Source: Sulfurimonas sp. (lineage in GTDB: Bacteria > Campylobacterota > Campylobacteria > Campylobacterales > Sulfurimonadaceae). Taken from it: DNA of 22,596 nt. Of the stretch, positions 8,671 through 16,837 are shown piece by piece. Every line of letters begins with the position of its first letter. Positions within the stretch are counted from its first letter, which is position 1. Location: the NCBI GenBank assembly GCA_021648465.1, contig JAKISR010000027.1:1-22596 (forward strand), read 5' to 3'. Under the pieces are notes generated by a model that searched no databases, was not told the origin of the DNA, and saw only the letters and a list, made by a program, of their open reading frames with translations. Made by a program: the position numbers and the translations under genes.

Positions 8671-9186
8671 TTGAAATATATATTATTTACAATGATACTT
8701 ATTACACAAGTTTTTGCCTCACTAGTGAATATTAATTCATTCGAAGCAGATTTTGTACAAAGTATTACAGATGATAAAAAAAATGTACTTACATATACTG
8801 GACATATAATCGCATCAAAGCCACAAAATGCTAGATGGAACTATATAAAACCTGTTCAAAAAGAAGTTTATATAAATAGATTTGAAGTGACAATAATAGA
8901 GCCTGTAATTGAGCAAGTTATCATAAAAAGAGTTGAGCTAGAATTTGATTTTTTTAACATGATAAGTAAAGCAAAAAAAATAAAAAAAGACACCTATTTA
9001 GCTAAATATAATAATTCTGAGTTTACTATTATTTTATATGAAAAATTGATAAAATCAATAATATACATAGATGAGTTTGAAAATAATGTAGAGATAGTTT
9101 TTAAAAATCAAAAACAAAATAATAATATAGATTTAAAAAAATTCACCCCTGTTTTTCCGCTTTATTACGATATTATAAAGGATTAG
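8671..9186 (+). CDS. lolA: Periplasmic lipoprotein carrier LolA
   Basis: A 171-aa periplasmic chaperone that accepts lipoproteins released by the LolCDE complex and takes them to the outer membrane. It starts at a TTG with a strong AAGGA site 5 nt before it. Residues 1-16 form a short signal peptide ending VFA, cleaved before SLVNINSFEADF. The F-x-A-D-F-x-Q opening and the region GHIIASKPQNARWNYIKP (45-62) are typical of the LolA fold; the rest alternates short strands and ends in IDLKKFTPVFPLYYD. Usual family length is 170-205 aa. It diverges from secA and the Lol permease, so Sec export, release and carriage sit together. Its last 14 bp overlap the 3' end of the convergent HD-GYP gene. Confidence 0.85.
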   Translation: MKYILFTMILITQVFASLVNINSFEADFVQSITDDKKNVLTYTGHIIASKPQNARWNYIKPVQKEVYINRFEVTIIEPVIEQVIIKRVELEFDFFNMISKAKKIKKDTYLAKYNNSEFTIILYEKLIKSIIYIDEFENNVEIVFKNQKQNNNIDLKKFTPVFPLYYDIIKD

Positions 9187-11518
9187 AGCAATCAGTTTCC
9201 TTATGTTTTTCTCTTATAAATATAAACATATTAATATTTTCTAAAAACATATCTACTAATTTTGGATCAAAATGTTTGCCTTTTTCTTCTTCTATATAAA
9301 TCAATATATCATCTAGCTTCCATGCAGGTTTATAGCACCTATCACTACCTAGAGCATCAAAAACATCTGCCAATGCTGTAATCCTTCCAATCAATGGTAT
9401 ATCTTCGCCAATCAATCCTCTTGGATACCCGCTTCCATTATATTTTTCATGATGAGTTAATGAAATAATTGAAGCAATTTTCAACATTTTTCTATTTGAT
9501 TTTTTAAGCATTTCATAACCAAGTTTTGCATGAGTTTGCATAATTACCCATTCATCTTTAGTTAATTTACCTGGTTTATTTAATATATGGTCTGGTATTG
9601 CGATTTTTCCAATATCATGCATAGGGCTAGCCATTTTTAATAACTCTGCTTCATCTTCTTTTGCCCCATGTAGCAAATAAAGTAGTTTTGAATACTCGGC
9701 AACTCTTTTTACATGATTTCCAGTCTCTAAGCTTCTTGTTTCACTAATAGCACCCATTGTATATAAAACATCTTTTTGTGTATCTATGATTTCTTGTTTT
9801 AGCACTTTTGATTCAGAGATATCTGTAATAGTACCAACCATTATTAGTGGCTTACCAACACTACTGTATTTGATGACTTCAGCACTAGAACGAACAAACA
9901 TTTTTGTATTATCAAAAAGCAATATACGATATTCAAAAAATACAATCTCTTTTGTAGCTATTGCTTTACTCATTCCATCTTCAATAATACTTACATCATC
10001 AGGATGAACAAAAATCATAAATGCTTCTAGTGATGGCTTAAACTTTTCTTTATCTTGTTGTAAAAGTTTATAGTGCTCATCTGACCAAAAAAGTATTTTA
10101 TCCTGTATTAAATATTCATAACTACCAGATCTAGTATTTTCTTGTGCTCTGTTAAGTGTTTTACTAAATTCAATTAATTCACGAAGAGTTATAAAAGATA
10201 AAAATATAATTATTACTACAACAATAAGGATTAAAGCTTGTAGTATAAGTTCATTTGATAATTCAGAATTTACTTTGTTAATTAATTTAGATAAATCATA
10301 TGCTACTGTATCTTCAATATTTTTTAATTGATTAATTCTTTTTGTTGAAGTTTCAAACCAGTCAGATTGAGAATTAAATAAACCTTTAGATAAAATTTCT
10401 AGTGCCAACAATGCTGGTGTATCATTGACAATGACCTCTTTGTCAAATTCAGAAATATTTTTATTAGCTAAACGTAATTGCGTAACTTTTGATACATTTT
10501 GCATATATTTTGTAAATGTTTTTTTAATTATATTTAATTGCTCTAATTCTTGCGAAGTGGTGTTTTCAATTGATTTATATTTTTCAATTAATTCCATTAA
10601 TTGTGTATATTTAGTTTTAATATCTTCTGGAAGATTTTTTGACCCTCGTATAATATAATTTTTAAAATGGTGAATTAAACCACCATATCCTAAAATTTCT
10701 TTAATTTTATACAAAATATTATTTTTAATATTCTTTGTATATATAACATTTCTCTCATTTATAACTTTTACAAAAGCATCTGAGTGTAGTTTATCTAATA
10801 GTAAATTAGAGTATTTTTGTTGGGCTGTATTTATAAAATGATTAATATGTATATTTTGAGCAGAAATTAAAGTTGAAAAAAAATAAAAATCATTACTAGA
10901 TAAATTATTTTCTCCTAGCACTTTACTAACTAAAGCTCTCTCAATCCCAGCTTTTTCTTTTATTTTCATTAGAATTATGTATGATTGAATTAATGGTGTT
11001 ATATTACCTTTATAGTTAATAGTAATAATTTGCTCATTTAACTCCAATAATAAATTTATATTATCTGTAAAATAGGTCATTATTTCTGATATTTGTATTT
11101 CACGAGAATTAATTTTTGCTCTATATAAATTTATATTATTTAAAGAATCTATGATTATTTTATTATATTTTATGAAGTTAGCTTCTGATTCAGATTTATG
11201 TATGTAGTAATTAAAGTTTTCTAAAAAAAAATTTAATCTTTTTATTTGCTTATCTGTATTATGTCTTTGTATTTTAACTTCATCATAAAAAGACATGCCT
11301 CTTGAAGCGATAAATCCGCTGCTATAGCCTCTTTCTCTTTGCAGTTCATGAATTAAAGCACTAGAAATAATAGAAAATTTCATATATTCACTTGCTTTAT
11401 TAAGTTCACGTTTCTCTTCAAATTTGTTAATACTAGAATAAACAGAAAAAGTTAATAATACGATTAAAGGAAGTATTAGTATTTTTGGTATGTGATTTTT
11501 TAATCGTATCATTTTCAT
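9173..11518 (-). CDS. Membrane NIT-PAS-HD-GYP cyclic-di-GMP phosphodiesterase
   Basis: A 781-aa sensor and output protein. In order: membrane segment (about 11-30); a periplasmic nitrate/nitrite-sensing (NIT) type domain (about 50-300) with IHELQRERGYSSGFIASRG, KEKAGIERALVSKVLG and LGYGGLIHHFKNYIIRG; a linker; a second membrane segment (424-445); a PAS domain (about 465-575, including FMIFVHPDDVSIIEDGM); and an HD-GYP domain (about 580-765). Metal and catalytic residues are intact: H602, H634-D635 in HDIGKIAIPD, H689-H690, and the GYP at 697-699 in YNGSGYPRGL. HD-GYP enzymes hydrolyse cyclic di-GMP, so it likely links a periplasmic signal, perhaps nitrate or nitrite, to motility or attachment; the ligand is inference. 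The start ATG is 11518, with another two codons later (11512). It is convergent with lolA. Confidence 0.9.
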   Translation of the reverse strand: MKMIRLKNHIPKILILPLIVLLTFSVYSSINKFEEKRELNKASEYMKFSIISSALIHELQRERGYSSGFIASRGMSFYDEVKIQRHNTDKQIKRLNFFLENFNYYIHKSESEANFIKYNKIIIDSLNNINLYRAKINSREIQISEIMTYFTDNINLLLELNEQIITINYKGNITPLIQSYIILMKIKEKAGIERALVSKVLGENNLSSNDFYFFSTLISAQNIHINHFINTAQQKYSNLLLDKLHSDAFVKVINERNVIYTKNIKNNILYKIKEILGYGGLIHHFKNYIIRGSKNLPEDIKTKYTQLMELIEKYKSIENTTSQELEQLNIIKKTFTKYMQNVSKVTQLRLANKNISEFDKEVIVNDTPALLALEILSKGLFNSQSDWFETSTKRINQLKNIEDTVAYDLSKLINKVNSELSNELILQALILIVVVIIIFLSFITLRELIEFSKTLNRAQENTRSGSYEYLIQDKILFWSDEHYKLLQQDKEKFKPSLEAFMIFVHPDDVSIIEDGMSKAIATKEIVFFEYRILLFDNTKMFVRSSAEVIKYSSVGKPLIMVGTITDISESKVLKQEIIDTQKDVLYTMGAISETRSLETGNHVKRVAEYSKLLYLLHGAKEDEAELLKMASPMHDIGKIAIPDHILNKPGKLTKDEWVIMQTHAKLGYEMLKKSNRKMLKIASIISLTHHEKYNGSGYPRGLIGEDIPLIGRITALADVFDALGSDRCYKPAWKLDDILIYIEEEKGKHFDPKLVDMFLENINMFIFIREKHKETDCSNPL

Positions 11519-11550
11519 ATTTTAATTACACCGATTAACAATGGGAGCAA

Positions 11551-11556
11551 AGTATA
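11551..11556 (-). promoter_or_regulatory. Candidate -10 box of the HD-GYP gene
   Basis: Reads TATACT on the minus strand, 32 nt upstream of the ATG at 11518. No -35 is evident. It is the best placed box in this AT-rich gap. The rest of the gap, up to the tandem repeat near 11743, contains homopolymer A/T runs and no gene that I can support. Confidence 0.3.
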
Positions 11557-11742
11557 ATTTATTATTATAAAAGTATAAATAATATTTCCTTTTTACAACT
11601 AAATAAAATATTTAAAAATGGTGCGTATTTAAAGGCATGTCGCTGTTTTGAAGTAATTTTATAATAAAAAAAATATAAGAATGCTTAAAATAGATTTTTT
11701 TGTATTTTTTTTGAAAATGGAAGAAGTTTTAAAATTTAACAA

Positions 11743-11832
11743 AAAATAATTTAGTTTTTTTCTGCACTGGTTTCTAAAGCTTGGCAGAAAATAATTTAGT
11801 TTTTTTCTGCACTACTTTTTAAAGCTTGTAAT
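11743..11832. repeat. 45-bp tandem duplication covering the acnB 3' end
   Basis: Two copies of a 45-bp unit (11743-11787 and 11788-11832) match at 39 of 45 positions. The first 26 bp (11743-11768 and 11788-11813) are identical and contain AATTTAG, seven T's and CTGCACT. The second copy includes the last two codons and stop of acnB (Lys-Leu-TAA on the minus strand); the first copy preserves the same Lys-Leu followed by TAG. This is a tandem duplication of the gene end plus downstream DNA. Confidence 0.8.
11784..11810. terminator. Possible hairpin downstream of acnB
   Basis: GCAGAAAA and TTTTCTGC (8-bp arms, 11-nt loop) lie within the tandem repeat, starting 9 nt past the acnB stop codon. The stem is A/T-rich and no clear U-run follows on the minus strand, so this is a weak terminator candidate. 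It may instead be a 3'-end stabilising stem. Confidence 0.3.
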
Positions 11833-14359
11833 CTTTGATAAGATTAAAATTAAGATATTTATAGATGTCTGCTTCTTTGCCAACAATCTTTTTAGTTTTT
11901 TCTATATACTCAGCTGCTGTTGGTAAACGACCTAGCATTGAACAAACTGCTGCAAGTTCTGCTGAACCAAGATAAACTTGAGCATCTTTACCTAAACGGT
12001 TATCGAAGTTACGAGTTGATGTTGAGAATACTATTGCACCATCAGCAACACGCGCTTGATTACCCATACATAAAGAACAACCTGGGATTTCAGTACGAGC
12101 ACCAGCAGCACCAAATACTGAATAATAACCATCTTCAGTTAGTTGTTTCTCATCCATTTTAGTTGGAGGACAAATCCATAATCGAGTAGGAACAAATCCT
12201 TCTCCTCTTAAAACTTCACCAAGGGCACGATAGTGACCAATATTTGTCATACATGAGCCAACAAATACTTCATCAATATTAGTAGGTCTATCAGATGCTA
12301 ATATTTCAGTTAAAGTAGCAACATCATCTGGATCATTAGGACAAGCTAAGATTGGTTCAGTAATATCATTAAGGTTAATGTCAAAGACTGCTGCATATTC
12401 TGCATCAGCATCTGGTTTCATAAGTGATGGATTAGCTAACCAATCCTTCATTTTATCAACACGACGCTGGATAGTACGAGCATCTGAGTAGCCTTGCTCA
12501 ATCATTTGCTCTAAAAGAGTTACATTTGATTTTAAGTATTCAATAATTGGCTCATCATTTAAAAGAACTGTACAAGCAGCAGCGGAACGCTCAGCAGAAG
12601 CATCAGAAAGCTCAAATGCTTGTTCAGCTTTTAAATCAGGTAAACCTTCAATTTCTAAAATACGACCAGCAAAGATATTTTTTTTACCTTTTTTAGGAAC
12701 TGTTAGAAGACCTCTTTTAATTGCTTGATGAGGAATAGCATTAACAAGGTCACGGAGAGTGATGCCTGGTTGCATCTCTCCAGAAAATCTTATAAGAACA
12801 GATTCAGGCATAGTTAAAGGCATAGAACCAGTAACACCAGCAAATGCAACAATTCCAGAACCACCAGGGAAAGAAATACCAAGTGGGAAGCGAGTATGGC
12901 TATCTGCACCAGTACCAACAGTATCTGGAAGAACCATTCTATTTAACCATGAATGAATTACTCCATCACCTGGACGAAGAGCTACGCCTGAACGGTTAGA
13001 GATAAAATCTGGTAATGTGTGATGCATTTTAATATCAGTTGGTTTTGGATAAGCCGCTGTATGACAAAATGATTGCATAACTAAGTCAGCATTAAAACCA
13101 AGCGCAGCAAGTTCTTTAATCTCATCACGAGTCATAGGACCTGTTGTATCTTGAGAACCAACTGTACTCATCTCTGGTTCTACATACATACCTGGACGAA
13201 CACCATCTAAACCAGAAGCTTTTCCAACCATTTTTTGAGCTAAAGTATAGCCTTTACCATTATCAGCTGGTTGCTCAGCAGTTAAGAAAGCATTAGCAGC
13301 ACCCATACCAAGAACACCACGAGCTTTAGAAGTTAAACCACGACCAATAATTAGTGGGATACGACCACCAGCACGAACTTCATCTGTAATAGTGTTAGGG
13401 TTTAATTTAAAAGTTGCTATACATTTTCCATCTTTATGAGCTTCACCTTTGTATGGATATATATCAATAACATCACCAGTATTCATGTTTGTAACATCAA
13501 GCTCTAATGGAAGTGCGCCAGAATCTTCAGATGTTGCAAAGAAAATTGGAGCAATAGTTTCGCCAAGAACAATACCACCTGTGCGTTTATTCGGAACACC
13601 TAGAATATCTTCACCCATGTGCCATTGAACAGAATTTATTCCTGATTTTCTTGATGAACCTGTACCTACAACATCACCAACATAAGCAACCATATTACCT
13701 TTTTTCTTAAGCTCTGTGATTACACCAATTGGATCATCCATCTTAGCAACTAACATAGAATTTGCATGAAGAGGAATATCTGAACGAGTAAATGCTTCTG
13801 ATGCTGGAGAAAGATCATCAGTATTAGTTTCACCCTCTACCTTAAAAACAGTAATAGTAATTTTTTCAGCAAGTTCTGGCTTATTAGTAAACCATTCAGC
13901 ATTTGCCCATGAGGTCATAACTTTAGTTGCGGCAGCATTTCCAGCTTTATGAAGCTCTTCAACATCATTAAATGCATCATATACAAGTAAGGTTTTAGAT
14001 AAAGCAGTAACTGCTGCTTCTACTACTGATGCATCTGAAGATGAAAGTGCATCAATCATTGGTTTAACATTATAACCACCAAGCATCATGCCAAGCATCT
14101 CAACTGCTTTTTGTGGAGCAATTGCAGATACTGTTGCTTTGCCAGCTGCTACATCATTTAAAAATGCTGCTTTAACATATGCTGCATCATCAACACCAGG
14201 TGGCACACGATTTGTCAGCAAGTCTAATAATTCCTCTGTACAGTCAGTTTTAATTAACTCTATTACCTCTGCTGTTTGTTCAGCTGAAAGTGGAAGAGGT
14301 GGAACACCAAGTGTCTTACGCTCTGCGATATGTGATTTATAATCCTGTAAAAATGCCAT
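11819..14359 (-). CDS. acnB: Bifunctional aconitate hydratase 2 / 2-methylisocitrate dehydratase AcnB
   Basis: A cytoplasmic 4Fe-4S enzyme interconverting citrate and isocitrate through cis-aconitate. It has 846 aa (E. coli AcnB 865). The N-terminus has the AcnB HEAT-like domain, then the swivelling domain (DDLSPASEAFTRSDIPLHAN; GTGSSRKSGINSVQWHMG), then the catalytic domains. Cluster ligands are Cys703 (FVGSCMTNIGHYR), Cys761 and Cys764 (IPGCSLCMGNQARV), matching E. coli 710, 769 and 772. The ATG at 14359 follows GAGGA with 7-nt spacing. It diverges from fumC, giving back-to-back TCA genes. Its codons are more GC-rich than those of nearby genes, as expected for a highly expressed enzyme. The last codons are duplicated downstream. 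Confidence 0.97.
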   Translation of the reverse strand: MAFLQDYKSHIAERKTLGVPPLPLSAEQTAEVIELIKTDCTEELLDLLTNRVPPGVDDAAYVKAAFLNDVAAGKATVSAIAPQKAVEMLGMMLGGYNVKPMIDALSSSDASVVEAAVTALSKTLLVYDAFNDVEELHKAGNAAATKVMTSWANAEWFTNKPELAEKITITVFKVEGETNTDDLSPASEAFTRSDIPLHANSMLVAKMDDPIGVITELKKKGNMVAYVGDVVGTGSSRKSGINSVQWHMGEDILGVPNKRTGGIVLGETIAPIFFATSEDSGALPLELDVTNMNTGDVIDIYPYKGEAHKDGKCIATFKLNPNTITDEVRAGGRIPLIIGRGLTSKARGVLGMGAANAFLTAEQPADNGKGYTLAQKMVGKASGLDGVRPGMYVEPEMSTVGSQDTTGPMTRDEIKELAALGFNADLVMQSFCHTAAYPKPTDIKMHHTLPDFISNRSGVALRPGDGVIHSWLNRMVLPDTVGTGADSHTRFPLGISFPGGSGIVAFAGVTGSMPLTMPESVLIRFSGEMQPGITLRDLVNAIPHQAIKRGLLTVPKKGKKNIFAGRILEIEGLPDLKAEQAFELSDASAERSAAACTVLLNDEPIIEYLKSNVTLLEQMIEQGYSDARTIQRRVDKMKDWLANPSLMKPDADAEYAAVFDINLNDITEPILACPNDPDDVATLTEILASDRPTNIDEVFVGSCMTNIGHYRALGEVLRGEGFVPTRLWICPPTKMDEKQLTEDGYYSVFGAAGARTEIPGCSLCMGNQARVADGAIVFSTSTRNFDNRLGKDAQVYLGSAELAAVCSMLGRLPTAAEYIEKTKKIVGKEADIYKYLNFNLIKDYKL

Positions 14360-14390
14360 ACTAATTCCTCGTATATAAATTTAATACGGG

Positions 14391-14396
14391 ATTATA
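14391..14396 (-). promoter_or_regulatory. -10 box of acnB
   Basis: Reads TATAAT on the minus strand, 31 nt upstream of the acnB ATG, preceded by TTTGG. A short inverted repeat, CGTAT (14370-14374) and ATACG (14384-14388), lies between it and the start codon and may fold in the leader. Confidence 0.45.
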
Positions 14397-14515
14397 CCAA
14401 ATATACTAACTCAAAATATAAAGTGTTACCATAGTAAACACAAATAAACTACTTTTTTGTACAAGTGTTTAATTTTGTAACATTTTTACTTGCTCTAAAT
14501 ATGTGATAATTCAGA

Positions 14516-14521
14516 TATAAT
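14516..14521 (+). promoter_or_regulatory. -10 box of fumC
   Basis: TATAAT, 27 nt upstream of the chosen fumC ATG and just before the AAGGA ribosome site. There is no convincing -35; an A/T-rich tract lies upstream. Together with the acnB box it makes a 186-bp divergent control region for two TCA-cycle genes. Confidence 0.45.
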
Positions 14522-14548
14522 ATATTTTATTATTTTTAAGGATATATG

Positions 14549-15940
14549 ATGAAAAAATTTAGAATAGAAAATGATTCATTTGGTAAATTAGAGGTGCCGT
14601 CTAATAAATACTATGGTGCCCAATCTGCAAGATCTTTAATTAATTTTCCTATAGGAATTGAAATTATGCCAGAGCCACTTATCCGTGCTTTAGGTATAGT
14701 AAAACTCTCAGCTGCTCAGACAAATATGGATATAGGTATTCTTGATTCAAAAATTGCTAATGCTATCATAGAAGCTTCAAGTGAGGTTATGGATGGTAAA
14801 TTAAATGAACACTTTCCACTATCTGTATGGCAAACTGGCTCTGGCACACAAAGCAATATGAATACCAATGAGGTTATTTCAAATCGTGCCATAGAGATAC
14901 TTGGTGGAGTTATTGGTTCAAAAGATCCTGTTCATCCAAATGACCATTGTAATATGGGTCAATCATCAAATGATACATTTCCAACAGCTATGCATATAGC
15001 AGCGGTAGAAGAGATAATACATAGATTGCTCCCTGCTCTGAAACATATGTGCCAAGAGTTAGATAAAAAATCTAGCTTATTTAGCCATCTTGTTAAAATT
15101 GGCAGAACTCATACTCAAGACGCAACACCAATTACACTTGGTCAAGAATTTTCTGGATATAAAGCTCAAATGAGTAATGCGGTACGCAGAATTGAGACTA
15201 TTTTACCTGCCCTATATCAACTAGCTCAAGGTGGTACAGCAGTTGGAACAGGAATAAACACGACAAAAGGTTTTGATGTTAAATTTGCGACCAAAGTTGC
15301 AAAAATAACTAAACTTCCATTTATCACAGCAGAAAATAAATTTGAAGCACTAGCAGCTCATGACGCGATAGTGGAAGCAAGTGGTGCATTAAATACAATT
15401 GCAGTAAGTGTTATGAAGATAGCAAATGACATCAGATTTTTAGCTTCAGGCCCAAGATGTGGAATCGGAGAGATTTCTTTACCTGAGAATGAACCAGGAT
15501 CATCTATAATGCCAGGAAAAGTAAACCCAACCCAAAGTGAGGCACTGACAATGATATCTGCACAAATTATGGGTAATCATACAACTATATCAATAGCTGG
15601 CTCAAACGGACACTTTGAGTTAAATGTATTTAAGCCTGTAATGATTTATAATTTACTTCAATCTATTAGACTATTAGCAGATGGATGTAATTCGTTTACA
15701 GACAGATGCATAGTAGGGATTACAGCAAATGAAGATAGAATTAACAAACTAAGAGATGACTCACTTATGCTTGTAACTGCTCTAAACCCTCACATAGGCT
15801 ATGACAACGCGACAAAAATTGCTAAAAAAGCTCATAAAGATAGCTCTACTCTTTTAGAAGCAGCTCTTTCGCTTGAGCTTTTAACAGAAAAACAATTTAA
15901 AGAGTGGGTTATTCCACAAAACATGATAGGACCAAAATAA
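14549..15940 (+). CDS. fumC: Class II fumarate hydratase
   Basis: An oxygen-stable, iron-free cytoplasmic fumarase of 463 aa that interconverts fumarate and malate. It has the superfamily signature GSSIMPGKVN with the loop Ser at 318 and the catalytic His188 in GRTHTQDATP. Both positions equal those in E. coli FumC when translation begins at the second of two adjacent ATGs (14549). That start also has the better spacing (6 nt) from AAGGA, so I prefer it to 14546. Other landmarks are VWQTGSGTQSNMNTNEVISN, NMGQSSNDTFPTAMH and QLAQGGTAVGTGIN. It is divergent from acnB and meets the next gene tail to tail with 1 bp between stop codons. Confidence 0.97.
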   Translation: MKKFRIENDSFGKLEVPSNKYYGAQSARSLINFPIGIEIMPEPLIRALGIVKLSAAQTNMDIGILDSKIANAIIEASSEVMDGKLNEHFPLSVWQTGSGTQSNMNTNEVISNRAIEILGGVIGSKDPVHPNDHCNMGQSSNDTFPTAMHIAAVEEIIHRLLPALKHMCQELDKKSSLFSHLVKIGRTHTQDATPITLGQEFSGYKAQMSNAVRRIETILPALYQLAQGGTAVGTGINTTKGFDVKFATKVAKITKLPFITAENKFEALAAHDAIVEASGALNTIAVSVMKIANDIRFLASGPRCGIGEISLPENEPGSSIMPGKVNPTQSEALTMISAQIMGNHTTISIAGSNGHFELNVFKPVMIYNLLQSIRLLADGCNSFTDRCIVGITANEDRINKLRDDSLMLVTALNPHIGYDNATKIAKKAHKDSSTLLEAALSLELLTEKQFKEWVIPQNMIGPK

Positions 15941-15941
15941 T

Positions 15942-16334
15942 CTATAAATTTCTTGCTTGTAGTTCTATATCTATAGTATCTCTATCTTTACCTCTATAGT
16001 TAGCTTTTAACCATAAAAGGTATGAGTCTGGAACTTCATTGTAACTCATTCCTTTATATTTTCCAAATTCTATCTTCGCATCTGTTTTTCTAAGCATAAT
16101 CTTTTCTTTACATTTAGCATCTATAGAACTATATTTGAGAAGTGAAATAAATTCATTAAACTCTAATTTTTTTTGTATCACAAAAGTATATGATTCAAAA
16201 TCAAAAATACCTTTTCTTGCACTTACAAAAGTCTCTATAGCTTGAATCTGCTCAACTGAGAGTTTCTCTAAATTTTCTATATGTACGCTAAATGAGTTTT
16301 TCTGCTTTATGAATATAAACTGTGGTTTTGTCAT
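15942..16334 (-). CDS. Small protein with a C-terminal DUF3820 / ExoX-C-like domain
   Basis: A 130-aa protein of unknown function. Residues about 1-85 have no family I recognise. The last about 45 residues (IEFGKYKGMSYNEVPDSYLL, then WLKANY) resemble the short DUF3820 or exodeoxyribonuclease X C-terminal module (FGKYKG...P..YL.WL), which may bind nucleic acid. I start at the ATG that overlaps the toxin stop as TGATG; a TTG one codon earlier (16337) is also possible. An AGGAAAG lies rather far upstream, so translation probably depends on the preceding gene. It forms the third gene of the toxin-antitoxin operon and ends 1 bp from fumC. Whether it belongs to the toxin system or is an older resident gene is unknown. 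Confidence 0.7.
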   Translation of the reverse strand: MTKPQFIFIKQKNSFSVHIENLEKLSVEQIQAIETFVSARKGIFDFESYTFVIQKKLEFNEFISLLKYSSIDAKCKEKIMLRKTDAKIEFGKYKGMSYNEVPDSYLLWLKANYRGKDRDTIDIELQARNL

Positions 16335-16567
16335 CAATATATATCTTTCCTAGAGCCTACTCTAAAAAGTACTCTAATTTTTTTAGCAACTGTAAATTTA
16401 TATTGAGATTTAAATTCACTTCCTTTTAGTTCTCTTACTTTTTTTGGCTCTTTTAGTATTTCAAAATTATCAGCAAAGTAGTGAAGTTTTTTTACAATAA
16501 GTGTTCGATCTGGTTGAGTAAAGCTCTTTAAATCTTTTACAGATTTTTCAGAATACTTTATATTCAA
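16334..16567 (-). CDS. RelE/ParE-family toxin, apparently lacking a C-terminal strand
   Basis: A 77-aa product in the toxin slot of a type II toxin-antitoxin pair. It opens with MNIKYSEKSVKDLKSF and continues with KKVRELKGSEF and KFTVAKKIRVLFRV, which match the RelE/ParE fold (usual length about 85-95 aa); relatives act as ribosome-dependent mRNA endonucleases or gyrase poisons. It ends directly in GSRKDIY. In relatives a further beta strand of roughly 8-12 residues lies between the IRVLF strand and the basic RKD(I/V)Y end, so this copy seems to have lost it, and AGAGTA occurs twice at that point. The start is a TTG overlapping the antitoxin stop (TTGA). The toxin may be weak or dead; I cannot tell from sequence. 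Confidence 0.8.
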   Translation of the reverse strand: MNIKYSEKSVKDLKSFTQPDRTLIVKKLHYFADNFEILKEPKKVRELKGSEFKSQYKFTVAKKIRVLFRVGSRKDIY

Positions 16568-16797
16568 AGTTCAATACCTAGCACTTTATAAACTTCATCA
16601 CTTTCATAAATTTTCATAGTTCCAGCTTCTATTTCTCTTGTAACACTATCAGCTACTATGATATCAGTATAATCAAAATAAAAATCAAGTGCACTCTCAA
16701 CTATCTCTCTTTGAGACTTATGCATTACAGAAGCTACAACTTCAAGCTCTTTAGCAATAGACTCATCAAGAGAAATTAGTTTTTTTACAGTTGCCAT
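16564..16797 (-). CDS. Ribbon-helix-helix (CopG-like) antitoxin
   Basis: A 77-aa DNA-binding antitoxin. The N-terminus (MATVKKLISLDESIAKELEV, then a helix with SQREIVESALDFYF) is a typical ribbon-helix-helix dimer, and the acidic C-terminal tail should wrap the toxin. A longer frame from 16842 is open, but the ATG at 16797 has a strong AAGGA site 7 nt upstream, so I use it. It is followed at once by the toxin (4-bp TTGA overlap). Such antitoxins repress their own operon; a perfect 9-bp inverted repeat just upstream (16816-16837) is the likely operator. Confidence 0.85.
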   Translation of the reverse strand: MATVKKLISLDESIAKELEVVASVMHKSQREIVESALDFYFDYTDIIVADSVTREIEAGTMKIYESDEVYKVLGIEL

Positions 16798-16815
16798 TAG
16801 ATATCCTTTGATTCT

Positions 16816-16837
16816 AATATATCTATTTAGATATATT
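16816..16837. promoter_or_regulatory. Operator-like inverted repeat of the toxin-antitoxin operon
   Basis: AATATATCT and AGATATATT are perfect 9-bp arms around a 4-nt ATTT spacer, 19 nt upstream of the antitoxin ATG. The arms contain TATATT-like -10 sequences on the minus strand, so a bound ribbon-helix-helix dimer would cover the promoter. Autorepression is inferred from the family. Confidence 0.55.

Noticed and set aside
11570..11742. A/T-rich gap between the HD-GYP gene and the acnB repeat examined for a small gene or RNA
   Set aside because: Only homopolymer runs; no open frame with a ribosome site and no stable hairpin that I could support.
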